Shown: piece by piece, positions 44,719-56,339 of the stretch
Layout: every line of letters starts with the position of its first letter
Position numbering within the stretch: the stretch's first letter is position 1
Assembly: GCA_963921825.1 (NCBI GenBank)
Contig: OY997589.1
Span: 868,001 to 932,000, forward strand
Length of the DNA: 64,000 nt
Direction: 5' to 3'
Origin: Erodium maritimum
Taxonomy: Eukaryota; Streptophyta; Magnoliopsida; Geraniales; Geraniaceae
Notes under the pieces: generated by a model
What the model saw: only the letters and a program-made list of their open reading frames with translations
The model's database searches: none
Told to the model about the DNA's origin: nothing
Position numbers and translations under genes: made by a program

Positions 44719-47700
44719 CTATGTCTTCCTCTTCTTGGAAGAAGATTTCTTGTGATCATCTTTGCCTCTCTTCTTCTCTTTCTTGTGACTCTCCTTATGC
44801 TTCTCTGCCCTCTCCTTACTGGACTTCACACTAACGACCCCGCTTCCAAGTATCTTTGGATCACCGTTTTGTAGCGCCTTCTCGAATTCAGCGTCCCTGT
44901 CAACAATCGCGTACTGCTGGAGCAGCTCGGGATCCAGCGCGCCCTCCATCTTTGCCTTCCTTCCATCCTGTATAAACATAACGTGTAAGATGGAAAATAT
45001 ACATTAATGGAAAGAGATATACAGAGAGATAGAGAACCTCGACTTGCTTAGCCGCTTCTTTCAGGTCGTCATCCACCGAGATCTTGTGAGGTTCCATCAC
45101 CACCTGGACAGAAACAGGATTGGGCGTAAAAAAGGAGGCAATTGAAGCATGATCATGAATATACGAAAGAAAAACATATGCGACACTTTGTAAATGCGAT
45201 GCAAACAATTTCTAAAACTCACCGAGGCGACTATTGAGGATATTTTGACTACTCAGGGAGAAACCAGAAAGTTATCGACAAAACTCATTTTGTATTATAT
45301 AATACGATAAAAAATAGCAATAGCTTAATAAACTAAGATAGTTCCAAATAATTCATGTTCTGTGAAATCGAACTGCATTTGAAAAGTGAATTGGACTTAC
45401 TACGTCAGTTAAATAAATAAGTCACTGACTTTTATATTTTCTCATTTAACTCAACTTCGGTAGTAAATGACAAAAAAAACAGCAGCATACTTGGAAACTC
45501 GGGCCAAATTCAATAATGACATGTTTTTGAAAATTAATTAAGGGTATTTTTGATCAAAATAGAGCGAACAGAAATTTTTTGAAAGCTTAGTAGTTGGGTT
45601 TAAGCAATAGCTGAGTGGACTCACATTTTTCAGTCGTGGCATCGTTCGGCTGATCTCTTCCGATGCAATGCCGTTCAAATATTTGTGTAACTTGGTCATC
45701 GCTTTGATGAAGAGCGATAGAATCTGCTGCCCCTCCAACTTCATTTGACCCTGTAGAAAAGGCAATATTTTACAACGGAATGGACTAAAACTCGATATCA
45801 AAGAAAAGCATTCTTTGTCTTTCAAAATCATACCTCAACGTACGATACGTTTTGATTTTGTAACCCGATACATAACAGAACAGATGCTTGAACGTAAGAC
45901 AAAGTAACGGGAAGCTTCTCTCGGAAATAAATTTGGGAAAGAACCGGAACGAGATCAAGAATCTGTAAAAGAACATACACGACTCAAACAAACATATAGC
46001 AGTAATACAATAAAGATCAAAAGTTTGTAGGATATTGATTGGAAAAGTCGTTTTTTATTGCATCAATGGATATACAAATGAATTCTTTACTATTAGCTTC
46101 TTCGATTCAGAATTCAGATCGATCTTACGATCTAGAGATGAATTATTTACTAATAGCTTCTTCGATTCAGATGCGATACCAAGTGATGATTAGAAAGGTT
46201 GACGATGTACAAATTAGGAATAACTGCAAAAAGGTATCCTGATGAATTCATTTTTTGCAACTTGTAGCCTTGAACTTGTCTTTTTGCTGCAATTTGTAAA
46301 AGATGATAAATTTTTTCCTTACAATTTAGATTAAAAAAAATAATGGTTACAGAACAAAAAAAATCCAAATGTTCAATATGAATTTTTGTTCTTTTATTAT
46401 TTTTAAATTATAAATTTCAAGAGTAAAATCATCATTTTGAAACTAATTTATACACAGTGTAACAAAAAGACAAGTTTACACCACTTTTTTGCAATTACAA
46501 AACAAGAGGACCACAAGTTGCAAAAAATGAATAACTCAGGATACTTTTATGCAACTATCCATATAGATTAAGCCACTTCATCATATTTTCAAAAATCCAA
46601 GTGATCAAGGAACAATTAACTTTGAAAGTAAAAGGTCTAAAAATGCCCTTTACTATTCATTATACTTTCAAAATTTTCTACACTGATGACTATTTTCAAA
46701 CTTTGAAAATTTTCACTTACTGTTGCTTATTTGATTCAGAAGACTTACCAAGTGATAATTAGAGAGGTTATCAGTGTATAATTTAAGCCGTTTCATATCA
46801 TGCGGTGTCAGAACATCATCAAGCGACTTCAAAAAACCATCAGAGCTCTGATCTACATCAGAGTAGTTGATCTTCGGATCCAAGATGCTGAAACAAAACG
46901 AAACGAGTAAATTTACCGTATCGACCTTTTTAATGAATTATCAAGCAGAGTTTCAGAACCAACCTCATAGCAAGTTTATACTCCATTGTACGGAACGTAG
47001 AAGCCATGAGCCTAATAAACCTCTGCTTAAAATCTTGATAAAACGGGCCAAAAAAGCCCCACTGGTCCGATCCACTAAACTCGATATCTTCATTATTCAA
47101 AGGCTTTATGACCATACATGTATGCTCTCCCGTCACAGCACTCTGATACAGTAAGGAAAATGTTAAGATATCGATTAATTTACTCAAGACAGGTCATTCA
47201 AAAAAGAGGTAATTGTAGCCTTCCCCTTGTAACCGTAGTCCTCTTCTTTGCAAACTGCAAAACGTGCCCTGAACTTATATTTTTGTTGCACTATGTATAA
47301 TTTTGTTTTAAAATGATGATTTTACCCTTGCCAATTTCAAAAATAATAATTAAAGAACAAAAAATTCAATTTTCATATCCCTTAAATTTCTTACTCTTTG
47401 GCCTTTGCACAACACAAAGAGGAGATATGAAAATTATAAAAATGTTTTCTTACTTGCACAAGGGTAAAATCATCATTTTAAAACAAATTGCAACAAAAGG
47501 CAATTTCATGGTACTTTTTTTGCAATTCTCAAAAAAAGGGCTATAAGTTGCAAAAAAAATGAATACAATTATCCCTAAAAATAATTAAAATTAGAAAGCG
47601 TCTTAACTGGAACGTGGCCGATATAAAATGGAGCAAATTTATGTTTTCTCCAAAAGCGAAAAAGGTCAAGAGTAAGACCGAAGGAGACAGCGAGGTAGTG

Positions 47701-50700
47701 GAGCTTCTCGGGTCGCCTTTCACGAAGATGTACCAGCAAATGAGGGAGGTCAGTTCTTGGTCTTATAGTTTCTTCCAGCAATGAAACCTGTACATAGGAT
47801 ATTAATAGTAAAAAAAATATGAAAGGTAAAAGACCGAGTCAGCATTAAAGACTACATAGTAGGAAATCACAAATAGAAAAAGAGTATATCACCGTAGTTA
47901 AGTGCAACAAACAAATAAAGATTGTTAGAAGAAAGGGATAATTGCAAAAAAAGTACCATGAAGTAATCACTTTTTGCAACTTATAGCCCTCTTTTGATAA
48001 TTGCAACAAGAGTACCCTGAACTTGGGAAATTTAAATAAAAAACACAAATTCCGAATTTTCATATCCCTTCAATTTCTTATTCTCGAAGAAATTGAGGGA
48101 TATGAAAATTTGGATTTTTTTCGTATTTACCTACAATTTTTATATCTAAATCGAGTAAATTCATTATTTTTTTATCAATTGCACCAAAAAGACAAGTTGA
48201 GGATAGTTTTTTTTTGCAATTATCAAAGAAGAGGGCTACAAGCTGCAAAATATGAATACACAGGGTACTTTTTTGCAAATATCCCAACAAGAAATACAGA
48301 ATGGACCTTCTCTGCAGCTTCTTGAACTTTAACAGGTGGAGCCTCCACATCATCTTGGACATCAACCTCGGATATAGTTGTTAATTGTCCTTCATAATAC
48401 CTGAAAAGAATAAAACGGTCACAAATACCTTCTACAGATATTTAAATGTACAAAAGAAATCACAAAGCAAAAGAAATAATTTATACAAGCTCGGAAACAA
48501 GATTGTCAAAATCATTCAACCGATAAATTCAACTTTGGAAGAGCAAACTTATTTTTAGGGATAATCTCACAAAAGTATACTAAACTTACAAATTTTCTCA
48601 CTTTACTCTATTTTGGTAATAAATGACAAAAACACCCCGCATCAATTCAGAGAACCAGGGTGAAATTTACTGTAGCATTGGCATATCTTTAAAATGAACG
48701 GAGGATATTTTATCCTTCAGTACCAAGATGGAGTGAAGTGAGGAAATTAGAAAATTTAGTGTAGTTGAGTGAGAAAATTTAAAGTGGGTAGTTAAATGAG
48801 AAATGTGATAAGATTAGATTAGTTTTGTCAGATTATTCTTTTTTGGGTTAATTGTCAAAAACTACAGTAAAGTTTTGTCCACAAACGGAGACATGCATTT
48901 GTCCACGCTTTGTGGGTGCACTGAAGTTTTGTCCACAACTTTTTTTAGTTTAAACGTAAAAGGGATGTTCAGAATGATGGTCTGGGCTGTGCTTCCCGTA
49001 TTCAATATATTTGTGGGCAATACATAATGCACCCACAAAGCATGGACAAAACTTTAATGCACCCACAAAGCGCGGACAAAAGTTTTTGCATGCCTCCGTT
49101 TGTGGACAAAACTTAACCGTGGTTTTTGACAATTAACCCTTCTTTTTTACATAGGTTAGACATACAAGAGTTTTTTTCTTCTAACGGTGAATGAGAAAAG
49201 CAATGATGAATTTACCTTGCTAATAGTTCGACGGCAGTAGAGCCATATCCAAGCTACAAAATAAAGAGAGAAACGAAATATCATAAAGATTGATGCAAAA
49301 ATCAGGTGAAGAAATGCAACATGACAATCAAGGAGTGGATTTACCCTCATTGCACCAGGGTGGGTGGCGATGCGCACGATCCGAGCCCCGGAGAGGCTAG
49401 GGAAAACCGTGTCCTGGTATTGCTCACAGAACTTCCAAGGTATTTGGTCTCCAGATGGTTGATGACCTTCGCTCAAACTTCTCATTGCAGATTTACGAGA
49501 AATTTGCCCCTCAAGACAAACCTGTAATGATATGATTTTTGAGTGTCATATAACTACATTCTTTTACTTTGGGTTAATTGCACATAACTACCTTCATGAA
49601 TTGTCCACAAACACATCCTCATGATAGACTTCCACAAACACATGACCCCATAGTAAATTTTCCTGACACATGGCTACCCTTATTGACAAGGAAATTTTAT
49701 AGTTTTGGGATATACTATAAAATTTTAGACTCACATGAAGAAAAAATCGAAGTTTTTGTTAGTGTCATCTATTTTGTACGATGTTGACACAAGGAAATTC
49801 ACAAGGATAATCATATGTATGTGGAAAATTTATGGAGTCATGGGTTTGTGGGCAATTCATAAACGTCGATGTGGGGTTATATCTCAACAAAACTAAACAC
49901 ATAGCTACCTTTATGAATTCCCCCACAAACACATGACCCCATACTAAATTTTCTAGACACATGGCTACCCTTATGAATTTTATATTTTGTACGATGGTGA
50001 CACCCGGAAATTCATAAGGATAATCATGTGTATGTGGAAAGTTATCATGGGTTCATGTTTTGTGGGCAATTCATAATGGTAGTTATGTGCAATGAACCCT
50101 TTACTTCATATGTAATCGATGTGGGGTTAGTTTTCAACAAGAACCAAACACATAATCATGGTTCTGAACATCTATATTATGATTTTTCCTTACAACACTA
50201 ACCTGGATTACACATAAAATATCAGGAAGTTGATTTTTCGACTCATCAACTGGACCTGAACACAATTAATATGACTACATAAGTGAAATGTGAGTAATTG
50301 AATATCTAGAACAAGCGTTCCATGTATTCGATAAAAGCACTACAAAAAATTAGATTAAAGAAATATGTTTAAAGGAAAGCAGGTGTACCAAGTAACACGA
50401 ACAGGTGGTGTGCAGGAGCATCAGCAATCAGTTGAAGATCATTCGGGGAGTTTTTGTAGTGAGAAGCGACATACAGGGTCATCATTCTCTGCAAGTAAAC
50501 ACAAAACATAATAATTAAATCATAAGAAGCAGACATTAACAATTAAATCAGAAGAATGTAAATTACCTTAATTAAATCATAAGAAGCAGACATTAACAAT
50601 TAAATCAGAAGAATGTAAATTACCTGCAAAAATAATTCACTGTCCTTATGGTAAGAAAAAAGTGTATCCCGGTTCACATAGTACAGATCACACTCACTTG

Positions 50701-53700
50701 GCGGAGGTAACCTGATAGTGAATGTAAATAGGATTCAGTTGATGATGTCATTATTCTCAGTTCATCACCATCAAGAATTGAGTTCTAACCTGTTGATGCT
50801 AGGGATGGACTTTGTGACATCCAAACAAAGTAAACCATGAAGCCAAGATTCAATCGGGTCACCAGAGGAGTATCGGATAGGTTCACTCAGTTCAATCTTT
50901 TTGAAAAGGCGACCTATAATTGAAGGCAAATAATAAAAGATGTTATATACACTTCACATGCTAAGTGGGTGTTGTATGCATGTGTAGAAAATAGGTATAA
51001 TAGCAAAAAAAACAGGCTGGTTTACACTTCTTGTAAGCCGTTACCGTAAATAAATTTAGGGATAATTGCAAAAAGTACCCTGAGCTATTCACTTTTTGCA
51101 AATTGTAGCCCTCGTCTTTGATAATTGCAAAAAGTGCTCTGAATTTCTCTTTGTTGCACTTTGTATAAATTTGTTTTGAAATAACTATTTTTTAATTTCA
51201 AGATTTAAAAGATAATAATTGAAGAACAAAAAATCCTAAATTTCATATCCCTTAAATTTCTTACTCCTTGTACGGTACAAAGACGAAGAAAATTAAGGGA
51301 TATGAATATTTGGATTATTTTACTTATTATTTTTTAAACATATATATATGTATATATATTGGAAGGGTAGAATTGTCATTTCATACAAATTGCAACAAAA
51401 AGACAAGTTTAGGGTGCTTGTTTGCAATTATCAAAGAGCAAGGCTACAAGTTGCAAATATTGAATATCTCAGGGTGCTTTTTTACAATTATCTCTCAAAT
51501 TTATTTTGCACCGTGAATAAAACCGTTAAAAAAATCAAAGAAATAGACGAAAACACCCCATAAAATAACAATTGAATACTTTTAAGCATTAAAATACCTG
51601 AAGCCGCGCCGCCTTCCATGCTACTACCGGGTATCCTGCTTTGCTCTTCTAACTGCTGCAGAAGCTTTAAAGATAAAGACCGACCAGTGCCTTCATACCT
51701 TTAAGTAGAAAAAAAATGTCAGCAATTAACAGCAAAAGGACTCACCAACAATATAAATCATTGGAAACAAAATGTAAAAGGTTTATTATGAGTTTACAGA
51801 TTAGGTTTTATTGTAATTTTAATTAAAAAATTAAATAAAAAATCATACCCATTCACAGTAGATGAAAGGAAGACCAGATAAGGACCAAGCAAAGACTTCA
51901 CAATGGGCAAAGGAATTGCGGCTGCTTCATCAACAACCAATAGTTCGACTTGGGAGAGCTTCTCGTGTTCATGTGGTTGTATATACTGCATGTAAACATA
52001 CAAAATAAATGATAATATACACTTAAGGAAAGAACAGTTAAAAGTCAAATCGCCTCAAATGAACCAAGACTAACACATCATATTGACTGTTAAAGAACAG
52101 CAAGGTAAGAGTAGTTAAAGGCTAAAACCAGGAATATATAGAATGGATTACAGTGTACAAACATTTAAAAGAGTGAAATTTGTTTGGAATTATTAAGTCA
52201 ATATAAATTTACAAAAAAAGTTCGGTGTATTTGTATTCTACCAATTTGAGCTCTTAATAGTTTTATAAGGACCATTTCTAACCAAATGAGTTCAGAAATT
52301 GAGGAACTCCAATGCTAAACAGTTTGACAACTACATATATGTCGAGTGGAAGTGACCAACGAGATAAAAAGAAGCAATATGAGGAAAAGAATTTAAAAAA
52401 TTGCTTACCTGAACTGTTTGCCTATGCTGCTTGTAAATATTGACACGCACAGTTGCTTTTTTGAAGTCAGGATTGTTACTTTTCACCACATCGTAATCTA
52501 TGTGTTCCTGTGAAGAGACGTGTAAATTATTTGTGAGACCATGCACGGAAATATATCAATGACTTATATCTATATATCACAATTTCATATTGAAGGATCA
52601 TGATTTATTCTACATTTCAATCTCTTTTACCAAACTTCGCCTACATTAAAATCCAAGAATTATTAATGCAATGAGGATGTAGATAACAAAACTATAACTG
52701 AAACAAGCGCTGCATTTCAAAACCTTGGTTGAACAAGATATAAGTCAAGCCAGCCAAAGAGACGAGCATCCGTACCTTATAATCAAGAGCATCTAAACCC
52801 TTGGATACAAATTCAAACAAGGTTTTCAAGTTCTCGGGGGTTGGTGAGGTAACAAAGATATTTGAATACCTATGATAACGAGTAATTTAAATTAGAATTT
52901 AAGATGAAAAAAAATAAACAGAAATGTGGTGGAATGTATATTACCCGGCAGCAACAGCTCCGGCAATTGCCAAACCAAGTGTAGCTGACTTTCCACGTCC
53001 ACGAGCAGCAAGCAAAGCAACTGTGCTACGCAATGTCTTATCCAAAACGGCATCAAGAAATGTAATTGCAGCTTTCCCCTACAAGAAAATATTGAAACCA
53101 ATAAACACTTGGCTCAACATTTGTTATTATGTGCATAGATACCAAGGTACTTTATGTTTCAGGAAAAGAAGCTCCCACCTGATCCAATGTACAACACTTC
53201 TTAATCAAGGCACCGACGGGGAAATCATCACTTAGTTGCTCTTTCAAAGTCTTTAGATCCCTCTGAGCTTCTGAAAGACCTTCAGAGTCCTTTTAACAAC
53301 AATAGAGACAAGGATGAGAGTTACAAAAACATGTTCATATGGCAATGCTTCCTTGAATCTAGACTTGAAGAAGCTAAAAGTTACCTCTTTGACGGGAACC
53401 GGTGTTATTGACCTTATATGGGAGGATATAGGTAAAATATTCAACTCATCATCCATAACCACACAAGCTTTACATGATGCAAGTGATAACAAGAAGCGCT
53501 CATTGAAGCGTCCTGTCGCCTCAGAATGTGATTCGGTACGATATCTATCGTGAACATCCTGAAAGTAAGCAGTGTGAGTTCTTTAATAATAAAGATAAAA
53601 CTAAACATTTCTAAATGATTTCAAGGCAACATATAACCAACAGATTATTGAAGAGCTTACTAATTTTATACTGAGAAAAGGAAATTTTTGGAATTATTGC

Positions 53701-56013
53701 CTCTCCAGAAACATATGTAACCAATTTCTAAGACAGACTCTACCCTCTTTAGTAGACTTTAGGAATAAGGACATATTCATACCATAACCATTGTATACAG
53801 ACTGGTCAACGATGATAGAGAGCGAAGCATCAATACAATAATCCCACCACCTTCCACGGTTTCTATCGTTCTGGCCAAAAGATTTGGTGTCAAAGCCTCG
53901 AAATCCTAATATGACAAAAACAGTCAGAAGCAAAACTAAGTTAGAAAATCCCAGGGAGTAATATAAGGGATAATCACAAAAAAGTACTCTGAACTTGTCT
54001 TTTTGTTGCAATTTGTATAAAATTGATAAGTAAAAAACAAAAAATCCAAATTTTCATATGCCTTAATTTCCTTCCTCTTTGTACTGTATAAAGAGTAAGA
54101 AATTTAAGGGATTTGAAATTTTGGATTTTTGGTCCTCAATTATTATTTTTAAATTTTAAATTTCCAATGGTAAAACTATCATTTTGAAACAAACGTATAC
54201 AAAGTGCAACGAAAATAAAAAGGGCACTTCTTTGCAATTATCAAAGAAGAAGGCTACAAGTTGCAAAAAAGGAATATCTCAGGGTGCGTTTTTGTGATTA
54301 TCCTTTAATATAATTCCTACAATATAATGGTATATTAGGCTACAAGCAACATAATCAAAACAAATATGACCAAAATACCTGCAGTATACACATTCCAAAT
54401 GTGTTCCCAAGAATTCTCTCTGAATCCTTGTAAAGGCAATACTTCATTCCTCCACTTTCCACAAAAAGTGAAAAAGGATCAACCTTTTCAGGATCTAGCA
54501 ATCCCCTCTGCATCAACTTTTTAAACTGCTTTGCACGCTTTTGTTTGTGACTGCACACAGCATAAAAAACAAGTTAAGACTTTTTTAGACACTTTCTTCT
54601 TTTCTCTTTCTTCTGAAGACAAGATTACCAAGGCCCTTATCTGGTATAGACATACATCCAAAAAGGACTCATTTCAGAAGAAAAAAAAGTATTAAACAAG
54701 TTCATCATTTTTATACAAATTGCAATAAAAAGGCAAGTTTAGGGTACTTTTTTGAAATTATCAAAAAAGAGGGCAGCATGTTGTAAAAAATGAATACTTC
54801 AGGGTACTTTTTGCAATTGTCCAAACATTAGAGTATACATTGTGCAGCTCCCTTGTTATCTAAACTCTATTCAGGACCTCTTAGACAAAACTCTATGAAT
54901 ACTACAATGCATGGATGCAACTTTTAAAATCACTTTTCTTAATATATTGAGATGCATTACAGGAAACATCAGCATTCATGTGGTATTGCACGATATAATA
55001 CAAACAATAGGAAAGGCACCCGATTGAAGAAGGTAGATAACAAGTGTCACCTCTTTCATCAAGAGAGAAATAAGTTGCATATTGCATTTGTGGGATTAGG
55101 TTATTAAAGCCAAAAGGGTTAATTACCTTTTGTACCCATTTTGAACTGGTAACATACCTATAGTACCCCAAAGTTTTATAGCATTTAATAAGAGTCCTTA
55201 CGTTTTGGTAACACACATTTAGTACCCCTTATGAATTGGTCACAGATCATTTAATACCCCTTATGTATTGGTAACAAAACAACTACATGCCTTATGAATT
55301 GGTCACATATCATCAAAATGGCGTAAACTTGACCAAAATTTTGTCCAGTGTGTTACCAATACATAAAGGATACTAAAGGTGTATTACCTATACATAAGAG
55401 GTACTAAAGGTAATTAACGCAAACCAAAATCAAGCAGCAACTTTTGGTGTAACGAACAATTACAGTTATTCCAACTCATTTCAAACAACAATATGTATCC
55501 ATGATATCGAAATAAATACAGCATTGAATAGCTCTATAAAGTAGCACTAACCTGCTAAGTTCAAGTTTATCCTTGTAGCACCATAAAACATTGGGCCTAG
55601 ACTTCACCACTGCCTTACTTAGCATGTGGTGAAGATTAACAATCTGAAAATACAAAAAAAACACATACAACTCAACATGAGAACTATTATGATTACAAGC
55701 TAATTTATGAATTACACTATCAAAAGCAGGTAAGAGAATCCTAAAAAATGTACAGAAAAATCAAATCAGTTCTACTAATTTAACCCTCCATAGAACATCA
55801 CAATTAGCAATTTTCCAGCAGTTTCTAGGTACCCAAACAGAACATAATCCAAAATACATAGAGCGAGAACGAGAAAGAGAACGAGAGATAGAGAGAGTTG
55901 AGTACCTGGTCGCGGGACTTGTCACCGATTATGACGAACATGGAGCGATGGTGATTCTTGACACCATTTTCAATTAGGGTTCTGATGCGCTCGTCAACCT
56001 TCTTCCTCATCAT
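44719..56013 (-). CDS. NAT10: RNA cytidine acetyltransferase (NAT10/Kre33 type), 1028 aa, 25 exons
   Basis: Nucleolar enzyme making N4-acetylcytidine in 18S rRNA and, with a tRNA adaptor, in Ser/Leu tRNAs; needed for small-subunit assembly. Exons (high to low): 56013-55906, 55643-55552, 54550-54379, 53905-53783, 53558-53385, 53289-53179, 53078-52945, 52869-52776, 52507-52409, 51985-51849, 51698-51598, 50913-50790, 50711-50624, 50488-50389, 50255-50203, 49521-49345, 49253-49216, 48400-48307, 47787-47608, 47142-46964, 46887-46749, 45962-45834, 45750-45625, 45103-45038, 44967-44719. All phases close. Start MMRKKVDERIRTLIENG matches the family. The RNA helicase domain has Walker A GRGKSA at 287-292 (K290) and DEAA at 388-391; the GNAT domain has the acetyl-CoA loop HPGAMRLGYGSTA at 624-636. 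A Lys-rich tail (KKEKKRGKDDHKKSSSKKRK) is probably a nucleolar signal. Exon 17 is only 38 bp. Length equals plant homologues. Confidence 0.95.
46217..46560. mobile_element. GGATAATTGCAAAA foldback MITE, copy 1 (NAT10 intron 21)
   Basis: Left arm TAACTGCAAAAAGGTATCCT with TTTTTTGCAACTTGTAGCC; right arm GTTGCAAAAAATGAATAACT and TTTTATGCAACTATCC. Core contains ATTTTTAAATTATAAATTTC. The minus-strand gene reads through it as intron. Confidence 0.75.
47207..47577. mobile_element. Same MITE family, copy 2 (NAT10 intron 19)
   Basis: Arms GTAATTGTAGCCTTCCCC (diverged) and TTGCAAAAAAAATGAATACA; inner arms GATGATTTTACCCTTG and AGGGTAAAATCATCAT pair exactly. Confidence 0.7.
47935..48285. mobile_element. 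Same MITE family, copy 3 (NAT10 intron 18)
   Basis: GGGATAATTGCAAAAAAAGT start, CTTTTTTGCAAATATCCC end, about 350 bp. Ends 22 bp from the exon 18 donor at 48307. Confidence 0.85.
48558..48838. mobile_element. Second foldback family, GGGATAATCTCACAAAAG (NAT10 intron 17)
   Basis: Left GGGATAATCTCACAAAAGTA and inner TACTCTATTTTGGTAATAAA; right arm includes GTGTAGTTGAGTGAGAAAAT. A related copy is at about 62828-63183 in the spatacsin-like gene, and a fragment at about 45440-45490. Confidence 0.65.
48845..49139. mobile_element. Foldback MITE, GGGTTAATTGTCAAAAAC family (NAT10 intron 17)
   Basis: GGGTTAATTGTCAAAAACTA pairs with TGGTTTTTGACAATTAACCC, and GTTTTGTCCACAAACGGAG with CTCCGTTTGTGGACAAAAC. 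It lies 7 bp from the previous element, so two MITEs sit side by side in one intron. Confidence 0.85.
49571..50099. mobile_element. Foldback MITE, GGGTTAATTGCACATAACTA family (NAT10 intron 15)
   Basis: GGGTTAATTGCACATAACTA at the left and TAGTTATGTGCAATGAACCC at the right, about 530 bp, with several internal copies of CACAAACACATGACCCCATA. A fragment recurs near 61650-61790. Confidence 0.8.
50512..50624. repeat. 57-bp tandem duplication at the NAT10 exon 13 donor
   Basis: TTAATTAAATCATAAGAAGC, then AGACATTAACAATTAAATCA and GAAGAATGTAAATTACC, is repeated twice with no mismatch seen. On the minus strand each copy presents GGTAATTTAC, so the 5' splice site sequence is duplicated into the intron. 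Confidence 0.85.
51059..51492. mobile_element. GGATAATTGCAAAA foldback MITE, copy 4 (NAT10 intron 11)
   Basis: GGGATAATTGCAAAAAGTAC start; right arm AAGGCTACAAGTTGCAAAT and GTGCTTTTTTACAATTATC. About 435 bp. Confidence 0.8.
53967..54303. mobile_element. GGATAATTGCAAAA foldback MITE, copy 5 (NAT10 intron 3)
   Basis: GGGATAATCACAAAAAAGTA start; GGCTACAAGTTGCAAAAAAG and TTTTTGTGATTATCC end. Confidence 0.8.
54706..54823. mobile_element. GGATAATTGCAAAA MITE, solo right arm, copy 6 (NAT10 intron 2)
   Basis: Only the right half is present: TATACAAATTGCAATAAAAA, AAAAAAGAGGGCAGC and GGGTACTTTTTGCAATTGTCC. Confidence 0.7.
55116..55419. mobile_element. Foldback MITE, GGGTTAATTACC family (NAT10 intron 2)
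   Basis: GGGTTAATTACCTTTTGTAC pairs with GGTACTAAAGGTAATTAAC; internal repeats of CCTTATGAATTGGTCACA. A second copy lies at about 59652-59941. Confidence 0.75.
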
Positions 56014-56339
56014 TTCCGATTGCTTTAGCTGAGATTTGCTTTTGCTCTTCTTCTTCTTCGCAACTTGGTCTGCTTCTCTGTGCGTTTCAGTTGTGTATTC
56101 TTCAGAGACTACAAAGGGTTTAAGATTAGGGTTTTAGGTTCTGTAAAAATTGGAACTTCACAAAATAGGTAAAACTTTAAGGGTTCAAAATGGAAATTTG
56201 TTTCAGTTGAGGGACCAAACCCAAAAAACAGAGCTTTTGTATCTGGTTTTCGCGGGTCGGGTAACCGGGACGAAGGCCCGGATCCGACGTCTTCTTTATC
56301 CACCAGACGAGCTCAATTTTGGAGCTTCAATGCTCTCCA
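56014..56339. promoter_or_regulatory. Shared divergent promoter of NAT10 and SG1 with a telo-box
   Basis: The ATGs of the two divergent genes are only 326 bp apart. TTAGGGTTT (56126-56134; AAACCCTAA on the NAT10 strand) is a telo-box, frequent in promoters of plant ribosome-biogenesis and translation genes, which fits NAT10. It lies 113 bp upstream of the NAT10 ATG. No TATA box is evident on either side. Confidence 0.6.

Noticed and set aside
44596..44874. Plus-strand frame across the NAT10 terminus
   Set aside because: Antisense of the Lys-rich NAT10 last exon and 3' UTR; the apparent hydrophobic protein reflects reversed lysine codons.
56319..56339. Upstream in-frame extension of SG1
   Set aside because: It begins at TTG; the first in-frame ATG at 56340 starts a typical transit peptide.
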